Origin: Methylobacterium sp. E-005
GTDB taxonomy: Bacteria > Pseudomonadota > Alphaproteobacteria > Rhizobiales > Beijerinckiaceae
Assembly (NCBI RefSeq): GCF_022829725.1
Contig: NZ_JAKSYG010000153.1
Span: 62,001-126,000, forward strand
Reading direction: 5' to 3'
Length of the DNA stretch: 64,000 nucleotides
In this document: one piece after another, positions 52,589 to 60,688 of the stretch
How positions within the stretch are numbered: position 1 is the stretch's first letter
How the letters are laid out: every line of letters begins with the position of its first letter
Translations under genes and position numbers: made by a program
Notes under the pieces: generated by a model
What the model was told of the DNA's origin: nothing
What the model saw: only the letters and a program-made list of their open reading frames with translations
Databases searched by the model: none

Positions 52589-53089
52589 TCAGGCCGTTTC
52601 CTTGGCCTTGCGCGGGCGGGTCGCGCGCTTCGGCTTCTCGGCGACCTCCTCGACCGGCTCCTCGACCGCCGCGGACTTGCGGCGCTGCTGGCCGAGACCC
52701 AGGCTGCGGGCGAGTTCGGAGCGCTGCGCGGAATAGCTCGCAGCCGTCGACGGGTAGTCCCGCGGCAGCCCGAAGCGCTCGCGATACTGCTCGATCGTCA
52801 GGCCGTTGCGCGAGAGATGGCGCTTGAGCGTCTTGTACGGCTTGCCGTCGATGAAGGAGATCAGCGCATCCGGGGTCACCGACTTGCGGATCTGGGCCGG
52901 CGTGGGCTTGTCGGCCGCCTCGGTCACAGTCGCCGCGGGGGCCGAGAGCTTCGCCAGCGCGGCGTGAACGCCCGCGAGCAGGCCGGGCAACTCGCTGATC
53001 GGCACGGAATTATTCGAGACATACGCGGACACGATGTCAGAGGCCTGCTCGATAAAGGTCTGCTGCTGTTCAGGGGCGTTGTCGTCCAT
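52589..53089 (-). CDS. MucR-family transcriptional regulator
   Basis: A 166-residue DNA-binding regulator of the MucR/Ros family, controlling exopolysaccharide, motility and virulence-type genes in rhizobia and relatives. The N-terminal oligomerisation part is FIEQASDIVSAYVSNNSVPI; the core is KSVTPDALISFIDGKPYKTL followed by RHLSRNGLTIEQYRERFGLP. No cysteines remain in the zinc-finger region (IICLEDG of related proteins is ISFIDG here), so this is a zinc-free form. The C-terminal tail is basic. It is probably autoregulated; see the inverted repeat at 53117. Confidence 0.93.
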   Translation of the reverse strand: MDDNAPEQQQTFIEQASDIVSAYVSNNSVPISELPGLLAGVHAALAKLSAPAATVTEAADKPTPAQIRKSVTPDALISFIDGKPYKTLKRHLSRNGLTIEQYRERFGLPRDYPSTAASYSAQRSELARSLGLGQQRRKSAAVEEPVEEVAEKPKRATRPRKAKETA

Positions 53090-53116
53090 CGTTGATTCCC
53101 TCTAAGCGGTGGTGGT

Positions 53117-53135
53117 GAGACGGTTCTAACGTCTC
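53117..53135. promoter_or_regulatory. Inverted repeat upstream of the MucR gene
   Basis: GAGACG (53117-53122) and CGTCTC (53130-53135) flank a 7-base spacer, 28 bases upstream of the MucR start. It may be an operator, for example for autoregulation, or a leader hairpin. The 53090-53584 gap holds no sure gene: a 63-residue Cys-rich frame at 53360-53551 is noted as doubtful. Confidence 0.35.
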
Positions 53136-53584
53136 TGCAGCAAAATCAAGTCGTCGTCGAGCATTTCCCTACACAACGCCCCGACCGTTAACACGCATAT
53201 TATTCAAGCCTGCGGTGCTGCTGAAATCGTTGCCCGTGAAATCCGGTTGGCGGGAGGGCCCGTTTCACGAGTTCCGGTTCCCCGGCGCCGTGCCCGCGGC
53301 GCTGCGACCGGGCCAAGCCGGTCGCTTCGCTTGCAAAGATCGGTTTTCGGTCTGACGAGATGCGTAAAGTCTGGCATCCGGTCCTGTCATGCCGCGATTG
53401 TGTACGCCGCGCGGCCGGGAAAACCTCGCCGTGCTGCGTGGGCTGCGTCGGTTTGGCGGACGGGACCGGGGCGAAGCTTCGGGAACGAGAACAGTCGAGA
53501 GTCTTCAAGGACCGTCACGGGCCTTGGGACCGGGCGAGACCTGGACCATAAGAGGTGGGGCGCGGCAGGACCGGGACGGTAGAC

Positions 53585-53992
53585 GTGGATCAGGATTGGG
53601 AGCCGGGCACCGTCTTTGGCGCGCACATCCCCTTCGTGCAGGCCTGCGGGATCGAAGCGCTCGACGTGCGCGAGGGGCGAACGCGCCTGCGGCTCGCCCT
53701 GCGCCCGGATCACGCCAACAACCTCGGCATCGCCCATGGGGGCGTGCTCTGCACCCTGCTCGACGTCGCCCTCGGGACGGCGGCGCGCCTCAGCGTCGGG
53801 CGGCCCGTGGTGACCCTCGACATGCAGACCCGATTCCTGAATCCCGGGCGCGGCGTCCTGCTGGCCGAGGGGCGCGTCACCCGGGCCGGACGTACGGTGA
53901 TCTTCTGCGAGGCCGAGATCCGCGACGCCGACGGAGATCTGGTGGCGAGTGCGACCGGCCTGCTCAAGCCCGTGGGCCGATCCGCAGATTAG
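53585..53992 (+). CDS. PaaI-family hotdog thioesterase
   Basis: A 135-residue hotdog-fold protein of the PaaI/4HBT group, expected to hydrolyse acyl-CoA thioesters. The active-site helix segment is NNLGIAHGGVLCTLLDVALG, with the conserved HGG and the Asp in LLD; VTLDMQTRFLNPGRGVLLAE and GRTVIFCEAEIRDADGDLVA follow. The start is GTG at 53585; an in-frame GTG at 53555 is possible. It lies 60 bases ahead of hemF on the same strand. Confidence 0.88.
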   Translation: MDQDWEPGTVFGAHIPFVQACGIEALDVREGRTRLRLALRPDHANNLGIAHGGVLCTLLDVALGTAARLSVGRPVVTLDMQTRFLNPGRGVLLAEGRVTRAGRTVIFCEAEIRDADGDLVASATGLLKPVGRSAD

Positions 53993-54052
53993 CGGAGGCG
54001 TTCGGCCGGGATCGAATTGACGGCGGCCCGGCAGGGTGGGAAAGCCTCGGGT

Positions 54053-54985
54053 ATGACGATGCCGGACGACGCGCGCGCAGCCCTGGCTGCGCCTCCCTCC
54101 GAGGCCGATGTCACGGCCATGAAATCCGAGGCCGCGGCGTGGTTCGAGACCCTCCGCGACCGGATCCTCGCGGCCCTCGAGGCCATCGAGGCGGAGGCCG
54201 AGGGTCCCTTCCACCCGGACGCGCCTGAAGAGCCGGGCACCTTCGTGAAGACGCCCTGGAACCGCACCGACCATACCGGCCGCCCCGGCGGCGGCGGCGT
54301 CATGGCGATGCTCAAGGGCCGGGTGTTCGAGAAGGCGGGCGTCCACATCTCGACGGTGCACGGCGAGTTCGCGCCGGAATTCCGCGCCCAGATGCCGGGC
54401 GCCGCCGAGGATCCCCGGTTCTTCGCCACCGGCATCTCGCTGATCGCCCATCCCTGGAACCCGCATGTGCCAACCGTGCACATGAACACCCGCTTCGTCG
54501 CGACCACGCGGGCGTGGTTCGGCGGCGGGGCCGATCTCACCCCTGTGCTTGACCGGCGCCGCACCCAGGACGACCCGGACAGCCGCCATTTCCACGCCTG
54601 CCTGGAGCGGGCCTGCAGGGCGCATGGCGTCGACTATCCGCGCTACAAGGCGTGGTGCGACGAGTACTTCCACCTCAAGCACCGGAACGAGCCGCGCGGC
54701 ATCGGCGGGATCTTCTACGATTATCGCTGGACCGGCGACCCGCAGGCCGACCTCGCCTTCACGCGCGACGTGGGGGGGGCTTTCCTCGAGGCCTATCCGA
54801 AGATCGTGCGCGACAACGTCGCTACGGCCTGGACGGAGGCCGACCGGACCGAGCAGCAGGTGCGGCGGGGGCGCTACGTCGAGTTCAACCTGCTCTACGA
54901 TCGGGGCACGATCTTCGGCCTGAAGACGGGCGGCAACGTCGCCTCGATCCTGTCCTCGATGCCGCCCACGGTGCGCTGGCCGTGA
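54053..54985 (+). CDS. hemF: Coproporphyrinogen III oxidase, oxygen-dependent
   Basis: A 310-residue enzyme of haem (and bacteriochlorophyll) synthesis that decarboxylates two propionates of coproporphyrinogen III using O2. Family motifs are clear: [24 protein letters not shown] [26 protein letters not shown], and [20 protein letters not shown]. The C-terminus [20 protein letters not shown] and [16 protein letters not shown] is typical. The helicase gene starts 10 bases downstream, so they form a likely transcription unit. Confidence 0.96.
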   Translation: MTMPDDARAALAAPPSEADVTAMKSEAAAWFETLRDRILAALEAIEAEAEGPFHPDAPEEPGTFVKTPWNRTDHTGRPGGGGVMAMLKGRVFEKAGVHISTVHGEFAPEFRAQMPGAAEDPRFFATGISLIAHPWNPHVPTVHMNTRFVATTRAWFGGGADLTPVLDRRRTQDDPDSRHFHACLERACRAHGVDYPRYKAWCDEYFHLKHRNEPRGIGGIFYDYRWTGDPQADLAFTRDVGGAFLEAYPKIVRDNVATAWTEADRTEQQVRRGRYVEFNLLYDRGTIFGLKTGGNVASILSSMPPTVRWP

Positions 54986-54995
54986 CGGGGCTGTC

Positions 54996-56114
54996 GTGAG
55001 CGCGGGGCTGCCCGCGGCCTACGCCCCCCAGCAGGACGCGGCGCTCAAGGCGATCGCCGCGTGGCGGCGGGACGGCGGATCCCAGGTTTTCCGGCTGTTC
55101 GGCTATGCCGGCACCGGCAAGACCACGCTCGCCCGGCGGATCGCCGAGGATGTCGACGGCACGGTGGTGTACGGCGCCTTCACCGGCAAGGCGGCCTCGG
55201 TGATGCGCCAGAAGGGCTGCTACGATGCCGCCACGATCCACTCGCTGATCTACCGCACCAAGGAGGCGGAGGAGGGTGGCCCGACCTTCACGCTGAACCG
55301 ATCCGGTGCGGCCGCCAAGGCGGATCTGATCATCATCGACGAATGCTCGATGGTCGATTCCGACCTCGGCAACGACCTGCTGTCGTTCGAGCGGCCGGTG
55401 CTGGTGCTCGGCGACCCGGCGCAATTGCCGCCGGTGCGCGGCGGCGGCTTCTTCACCGAGGCCGAGCCCGACGTGATGCTCACCGAGGTCCATCGACAGG
55501 CCAAGGACGACCCGATCGTCCGCATGGCGATGACGATCCGCGAGGGCGGCCGGCTGGAACTCGGCACCTACGGCCAGAGTCGCGTGGTCTCACGCCGCGC
55601 CCTCGATCCGGCCGAGGTGCTCGAATGCGATCAGGTGCTGGTCGGGCTGAACAAGACGCGCCGGCTCTACAATGCTCGCCTCCGGGAGCTCGCCGGCCAC
55701 ACCGATCCGATGCCGGCGATCGGCGAGAAGCTGGTCTGCCTGCGCAACGACCGGGTGAAGGGCCTGCTCAACGGCTCGACCTGGACCGTGCAGGCCCTGC
55801 GCGCGCCGCCGCGGCCGGACCTGATCCGCCTCGACGTGGTGCCCGAGGACGATCCGGGGCTGCGCCGCAAGCCCACCGACATCAAGGTGCTGCGCGCGAT
55901 GATCACCGGCTCCGACGAGGAGATCCCGCTGTTCCTGCGCCGGGAGACCGACGAGTTCACCTACGGCTACGCGCTGACCGTGCACAAGGCGCAGGGCTCG
56001 CAGTGGGACCGGGTGACGCTCTTCGACGAATCCTACGCCTTCCGCGAGCACCGGGCGCGGTGGCTCTACACCGGCCTGACCCGTGCCGCGCAGGCGATCA
56101 CCGTCGTGGTATGA
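54996..56114 (+). CDS. RecD-like ATP-dependent helicase
   Basis: A 372-residue compact SF1 helicase of the RecD/Dda-like type. Walker A is GYAGTGKT at residues 36-43, Walker B carries D115-E116 in IIIDECSMVD, motif III is LGDPAQLPPV, and the C-terminal UvrD_C_2 part has TYGYALTVHKAQGSQWDRV and YTGLTRAAQA. It unwinds DNA in repair or recombination; phage T4 Dda is of similar build. GTG start. It ends 77 bases before tRNA-Ser, the last core gene before the accessory region. Confidence 0.93.
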   Translation: MSAGLPAAYAPQQDAALKAIAAWRRDGGSQVFRLFGYAGTGKTTLARRIAEDVDGTVVYGAFTGKAASVMRQKGCYDAATIHSLIYRTKEAEEGGPTFTLNRSGAAAKADLIIIDECSMVDSDLGNDLLSFERPVLVLGDPAQLPPVRGGGFFTEAEPDVMLTEVHRQAKDDPIVRMAMTIREGGRLELGTYGQSRVVSRRALDPAEVLECDQVLVGLNKTRRLYNARLRELAGHTDPMPAIGEKLVCLRNDRVKGLLNGSTWTVQALRAPPRPDLIRLDVVPEDDPGLRRKPTDIKVLRAMITGSDEEIPLFLRRETDEFTYGYALTVHKAQGSQWDRVTLFDESYAFREHRARWLYTGLTRAAQAITVVV

Positions 56115-56191
56115 TCCGTCCCGGTCTTCACCTCGCTTGTGAAGCGGCACTGCGCGTGCTAGGCAGCGCCGGTCTCATCGAGGCACCTCGC

Positions 56192-56283
<92 letters not shown>

Positions 56284-56472
56284 CGCCTGCCTCAAACCAT
56301 TGTTTTTACTGCGGTTTTTGGTGGGCCCGAGTTGGTCGGCCCACATTGCGCCCCACATTTCGTAACGGCTTGTACCGGACGTAAATGGACGATGGGGCCT
56401 CGCGCGCGCGGGCGAAACCCGCGGATCGCTATCATGACCAGGGCCGACAGCTTCGAGCGCCGCTCTGATAGC

Positions 56473-57381
56473 TCAGCCGGGGTGAGGGCCCATGCGGCGG
56501 CGGTCATGCTCGATGGCGAACACATGACTGTAGAGGTTGGCTACCCAGCTCCGCCCCTCAACCGTCAGATCGAGAAAGCGGACTGCATTCCCGATCACCG
56601 GCTCGATCTTGCCCCAGAAGAACGCCGGGTACCGCTCCGCCAAGTCAGCCGGGCCAGCGTAGCCAAGCTGCTTGTCGAAGCCGACTTCGGCGAACTCGTG
56701 GAACAGCGCGTTTAGTTTGCGTGGGTAGAGCGGATCACCGAGTTGCCCGATCAGGTCGGCCGCACGCATCAGGCCGGCTTCAGTCCCGGTTTCCCGGTGC
56801 TCGTCGTCCGCGGGCACAGGAAAGCGGGTCAACTCGATGGCGCGCATCACCCGCTGCGCATCGACAAGGTCATTCGTACCGAAGCGCTCCTGCACCGCCA
56901 GCTTCGAGCGCTCGATGTGATAGGGCGCCAGCGCCGCGTCGGATGCCCCACGAGGTAGAGCGATGGTGGTGCCCTGCGCGTCGATGACGAAAGCGTTCGC
57001 CCGGTCGCCCGAGCAGACACCGCGCACGTAGCCGATGTCGTGGTACAGTGCCGCCAGGATTATGTGCTGCCAATCCTCCGGCCTGACGCCCTTGTCGAGG
57101 AAACGGCCGCGCAGGATATCCTGAGCCACGAGGGTGACGAGGGCAGTGTGGTCGCCGTCGTGGTAGAGCGCGTCGCTGCCGACGATCCGCTCGATGGTCA
57201 GACGTGCAGACGCCTCGATCACCTCGGCAAAACGCGGCTCGCGACTGCCGAAAGTGCGCTGGTAGGTGAGCGCGAGGTGCTCGCCGAGCGCGTTGGCCAG
57301 CATCTTCGTCACATCGAACATGACCGGTATCCCGCATATCGAGCAGACGCTGACATTGCCCGCTGTAATGATCGCCATCAT
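56473..57381 (-). CDS. HD-domain metal-dependent phosphohydrolase
   Basis: A 302-residue (or, from ATG 57321, 282-residue) HD-superfamily protein. The metal-binding residues are in ALYHDGDHTALVTLVAQDIL, LAALYHDIGYVRGVCSGD with the HD pair, and AADLIGQLGDPLY with the final Asp. The family is widespread in cyanobacteria and alphaproteobacteria, with no known substrate; nucleotide second messengers or nucleotides are likely. The ATG at 57321 (FDVTKMLANALGEHL) is the more usual start. An IS element was inserted 24 bases before the longer start. Confidence 0.88.
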   Translation of the reverse strand: MMAIITAGNVSVCSICGIPVMFDVTKMLANALGEHLALTYQRTFGSREPRFAEVIEASARLTIERIVGSDALYHDGDHTALVTLVAQDILRGRFLDKGVRPEDWQHIILAALYHDIGYVRGVCSGDRANAFVIDAQGTTIALPRGASDAALAPYHIERSKLAVQERFGTNDLVDAQRVMRAIELTRFPVPADDEHRETGTEAGLMRAADLIGQLGDPLYPRKLNALFHEFAEVGFDKQLGYAGPADLAERYPAFFWGKIEPVIGNAVRFLDLTVEGRSWVANLYSHVFAIEHDRRRMGPHPG

Positions 57382-57404
57382 GACATCAAGGGGGTGACAG
57401 CCTA

Positions 57405-58267
57405 GAGGCTGTTATGGACCTGCGTCGGGCTGATGCTCAGATGAGCGGGGATGAGCCCGACCCGCAAGCCGTATCCGTCCGACGTATCCGATGAGGAGTG
57501 GGCGCTGGTCGCGCCCTACCTGACACTGCTGCGTGAGGATGCCGGTCAGCGTGAGCATGCGTTGCGCGAGGTGTTCAACGGGTTGCGCTACGTGGTCAGG
57601 AGCGGCTGCCCGTGGCGGCTGATGCCCCACGACCTGCCGCCCTGGTTTGCCGTGTATCAGCAGGCCCAGCGCTGGCTGGCGGCCGGCTGTTTCGAGCAAC
57701 TGGCTGAGGATCTGCGTGCCGTGTTGCGCCTGGCGGCCGGTCGGGCGCCGGAGCCGAGCGCGGCCGTGCTCGACAGCCGGACCTTGCGCTCCTCACCCGG
57801 GAGCGGCGAGCGGGCCGGCTACGACGGAGCCAAGCGCAAGAAGGGTTCGAAGCTGCACATGGCGGTGGATACCCTCGGCCACCTCCTGGCGCTGCATGTC
57901 ACACCCGCTGATGCCGATGATCGCGCTCAGGTCGGCCGGTTGGCCAAGGCCGTGCAGGCGGCCACGGGCGAGAGCGTCGAGATCGCCTTCGTCGATCAGG
58001 GCTACACCGGCGAGAAGCCGGCCGCGGCCGCCCGTGCGCACGGCATCGAACTGGAGGTCGTGAAGCTGCCCGAGGCCAAGCGGGGCTTCGTGCTGCTCCC
58101 ACGCCGTTGGGTCGTCGAACGCTCCTTTGCCTGGGCCACACGCTTCCGCAGGCTCGTCAGAGATTACGAACGCTATGCAAGCACCCTGGCAGATCTGCAC
58201 CTCGTCGCCTTCGTCTGCCTCATGCTCAAAAAGGCCGCTCAACTCGCCGCAGGTTCATAACAGCCTC
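57405..58267 (+). mobile_element. IS5-family insertion sequence, complete
   Basis: An 863-base element bounded by 16-base inverted repeats, GAGGCTGTTATGGACC on the left and GGTTCATAACAGCCTC on the right (one mismatch), flanked by TA on both sides (57403-57404 and 58268-58269), a probable target duplication. It carries one transposase gene, intact. The layout suits an IS427-like member of IS5. It sits between the HD gene (start 57381) and the DUF3606 gene and may carry or block promoters for them. Confidence 0.9.
57451..58260 (+). CDS. IS5-family transposase (DDE, IS4/IS5 fold)
   Basis: A 269-residue transposase. The DDE triad is D108 (AAVLDSRTLR), D182 (IAFVDQGYTG) and E223 (RRWVVERSFAW, with the Y-R-x-E region). 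The N-terminal DUF4096-like segment is SDEEWALVAPYL, and CPWRLMPHDLPPW follows. The frame is open from ATG to TAA; the stop lies inside the right inverted repeat. A single-frame gene implies no programmed frameshift. Target preference for TA would be consistent with the flanks. Confidence 0.94.
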   Translation: MSPTRKPYPSDVSDEEWALVAPYLTLLREDAGQREHALREVFNGLRYVVRSGCPWRLMPHDLPPWFAVYQQAQRWLAAGCFEQLAEDLRAVLRLAAGRAPEPSAAVLDSRTLRSSPGSGERAGYDGAKRKKGSKLHMAVDTLGHLLALHVTPADADDRAQVGRLAKAVQAATGESVEIAFVDQGYTGEKPAAAARAHGIELEVVKLPEAKRGFVLLPRRWVVERSFAWATRFRRLVRDYERYASTLADLHLVAFVCLMLKKAAQLAAGS

Positions 58268-58498
58268 TAGATCGAGGAGGTCGCCACTTGAAGGGTTGAG
58301 GCGTTAAGCTCCCAGCAGTTTCGCACGATCTCACAGTGGGTGTGGCTGCGCGCTCATTTCTCGGCTCAGCCGGAATCAACGAGAGCCGCTTTGGCTAGGC
58401 CGACGTTCCGGTCCCCCGTATCTGTTCGCATGGGTCCGCATAAGGCCGGTCGCACGTTCCCTCCCGGAACGCATACGAACGAAACGATAGGATCTCCC

Positions 58499-58681
58499 AT
58501 GGCCGGCCTTAAGGACAAGCGTGGCTTCATCGACAAGGACCGACTTGATCTGTCGGAACGCAAGGCTGTCGAGTTCTGGATGAAGCGCTGGGGCGTCACG
58601 CAGGACCAGCTGACGGCGGCGCATCGGAAGGTCGGTCGGATGACCAAGGATATCGCGGCCGAGCTGGGCAAAAAGCGGTAG
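58499..58681 (+). CDS. DUF3606 small protein (second)
   Basis: A 60-residue protein of the DUF3606 family: DKRGFIDKDRLDLSERKAVE then WMKRWGVTQDQLTAAHRKVG and TKDIAAELGKKR. It is more typical than the one at 24968. The start ATG is preceded by AGGATCTCCC. The function is unknown. It lies downstream of the IS5-family element with 230 bases between. Confidence 0.85.
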   Translation: MAGLKDKRGFIDKDRLDLSERKAVEFWMKRWGVTQDQLTAAHRKVGRMTKDIAAELGKKR

Positions 58682-58726
58682 GCGCGCGTTCGCCCTAACG
58701 GGGCCGCTCGTTGGGGGAAGTCGTGG

Positions 58727-59437
58727 ATGGCTAGGCCGCACCCTGATCGTGTTCGGACCCGTGCCCTCGACTTTTGGTTGGCCCGGAGCGCCATAGCCTG
58801 TGTGGCTGGTCTCCAGCTGCTGATTGTGAACGACTTCTCGCTTGGGCCGCGCTGGCTCGCCCCTGCGCTCGAACTCGCGCTATTGCTGCCACTCTCGGTC
58901 GCCACTGCCTGGAACCAGGGTCGGGCACGGCGCGCCACGACAGACGCGCACTGGGCCGAGGTCCACCGCCATTATCGCCTGATCCGCAGAATGGCCCTGT
59001 TCATGACGGCGCTTGTCACCGTGGCGAACACCGCTGCCCTCGTAGCCCTGGTTCATGCCCTCTTGAACGGCAAGGCCGCTGGCGGCTCAACCTTGTTGGT
59101 GGATGCCCTCAACATCTGGGGCACCAATGTCGTGATTTTCGCCCTGTGGTTTTGGACGACGGATCGCGGTGGTGCAGCCCTGCGAGGCCACCCGAATGCG
59201 GGAGTTCCCGACTTCCTGTTCCCCCAAATGACCTTCGGATCGGCTGAGGCGCGGGCACAGTTCGTGCCGGGCTTTGTAGATTACCTTTTTCTGGCCTTCA
59301 CCAACGCCACCGCCTTTTCGCCCACCGACACGCTTCCACTGACGGCGCGCGCCAAATTGCTGATGATGGCCGAAGCGCTGGTCTCGCTGCTGACCGTGGC
59401 GCTCGTCGCTGCCCGCGCTGTCAACATTCTCGCCTGA
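58727..59437 (+). CDS. DUF1345-like integral membrane protein
   Basis: A 236-residue protein with about five membrane helices (for example AIACVAGLQLLIVNDFSLGP, LAPALELALLLPLSVATAWN, RRMALFMTALVTVANTAALV). The C-terminal part, DYLFLAFTNATAFSPTDTLP then LLMMAEALVSLLTVALVAAR, resembles the pore-helix end of ion-channel-type DUF1345 proteins. Function unknown; possibly a channel. It follows DUF3606 by 45 bases and may be in one unit with it. Confidence 0.65.
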   Translation: MARPHPDRVRTRALDFWLARSAIACVAGLQLLIVNDFSLGPRWLAPALELALLLPLSVATAWNQGRARRATTDAHWAEVHRHYRLIRRMALFMTALVTVANTAALVALVHALLNGKAAGGSTLLVDALNIWGTNVVIFALWFWTTDRGGAALRGHPNAGVPDFLFPQMTFGSAEARAQFVPGFVDYLFLAFTNATAFSPTDTLPLTARAKLLMMAEALVSLLTVALVAARAVNILA

Positions 59438-59524
59438 ACCAAGCTTCGGCGCGAAACCAATTTAAACTGCCAAAATGCCGCGCCGACCCAAAGCGCAGTC
59501 ATTGGTGCAGGATGGATCCAGGCC

Positions 59525-60376
59525 ATGCCCAACGACACTGTTCCGACTTTTCGGTTTAACCGACCTCGTCCCCACTTCCTTGCGAGTCAGCATTTGCGCC
59601 GCCCCGAGCCGGTCAAAGTGCCCGACCGGCCGACAGCTGCCAAGCCAGCCGAATCAGGTCGAACCGGCGCTGAGGTTGGCAGCCGCGACGCGGTAGCTAC
59701 CGACGCCGAGCGCTTCCTGCATCAGGTCAACGGTGCCGGATCGCAGCCGCTCGACGGTGCAGGTTGGCTGCAGCGAGCCGGCTTGAACATCCGCAAGGCA
59801 TCGGACGCGCAGCACCTTGAGGCCATCGCCCTCGCCTACGCGACCTACATCCGAATCAACGCCAGCCCCTTTCGCGGCGCGATCATGGCCGAGCTGGAGA
59901 CCTTGAGCGGACGCAAGCGCTCACGAACCACTCACGACCTGCACCTCATTGTCGAGCGGTTCGTCTCCTACGGCGGTGAGAGCGCGGCCGAGCGGCTGGC
60001 AGCGCGAAAGCTGATCAGCCGGGACGTGCGAGCGGTCCAGCACCTCGAATCAGCCAAGGTGCTGCCGAGCCGCGTTCAGGCGCTGGCGGCTACGCCGGGC
60101 GAAGGGCTGCACGCCTGGGCGCGTCAGCGTGCGATGGCGAAGCGGGTGTCTGCCGCCCCAGTGGATGCCATCGCGATTGCCCATCGAGCGAAGGCTGAAG
60201 CGCGGCAGCGTGCGCTAATTCACGAGGTGAGCATTACGACGCGGCGGCCCGACGGCTCTCGGAAGGGTCGGCGTCAGTTCAAAATCACCGGGGTTCTGAG
60301 CTCCGAGGTCGTGGGGCTTCGACGGCGCTTGAAGGGTCTTCAGATGGTGGCCAAGTGTGAAGCTTCGACTCGCTGA
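59525..60376 (+). CDS. Basic cytosolic protein, unknown
   Basis: A 283-residue protein with no signal or membrane helix, Arg/Ala-rich, with a disordered first 60 residues. Middle segments such as RFVSYGGESAAERLAARKLI and ITTRRPDGSRKGRRQFKITG suggest nucleic-acid binding, by charge only. No family recognised. It lies upstream of the AIPR gene with a 312-base gap, and downstream of the DUF1345-like gene; a functional link to either is not shown. Confidence 0.5.
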   Translation: MPNDTVPTFRFNRPRPHFLASQHLRRPEPVKVPDRPTAAKPAESGRTGAEVGSRDAVATDAERFLHQVNGAGSQPLDGAGWLQRAGLNIRKASDAQHLEAIALAYATYIRINASPFRGAIMAELETLSGRKRSRTTHDLHLIVERFVSYGGESAAERLAARKLISRDVRAVQHLESAKVLPSRVQALAATPGEGLHAWARQRAMAKRVSAAPVDAIAIAHRAKAEARQRALIHEVSITTRRPDGSRKGRRQFKITGVLSSEVVGLRRRLKGLQMVAKCEASTR

Positions 60377-60688
60377 TTGGGTCGACGGCTGAGCGACGTA
60401 TGCTCAGGCTCGCTTCTGGAATGCGCTAGAAGCGGAACTGCGCTCGCTGCCAGGAAACAGACATTCGGATGCGCGCCCATGTCGGCTGTTCAGCTCGTTC
60501 CGCGAGCGATGCTGAGAGCAAGCGTACGTACAGGCGACTCGCGGCGCTGAGGTGAAAGACCGAGTTTGGGCCGATAACCGCCGCTGCAGCGCGCCTAAGG
60601 GCGATCGCAAGAGGAGAGCCTCGCAAGCGCGATCAACGGACGACAAAGCTGACGATTGCAGATCGGGCTAGGAAGGCTAAGCTGCGAC
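60377..60688. other. Intergenic region before the AIPR gene
   Basis: A 312-base gap with no convincing gene; an 80-residue minus-strand frame here is Ser/Arg-rich and unlike protein. The region near 60620-60690 should hold the AIPR promoter; no clear -35/-10 pair was settled. Confidence 0.4.

Noticed and set aside
60404..60646. 80-residue minus-strand frame upstream of the AIPR gene
   Set aside because: Ser/Arg-rich with no secondary-structure pattern; likely chance.
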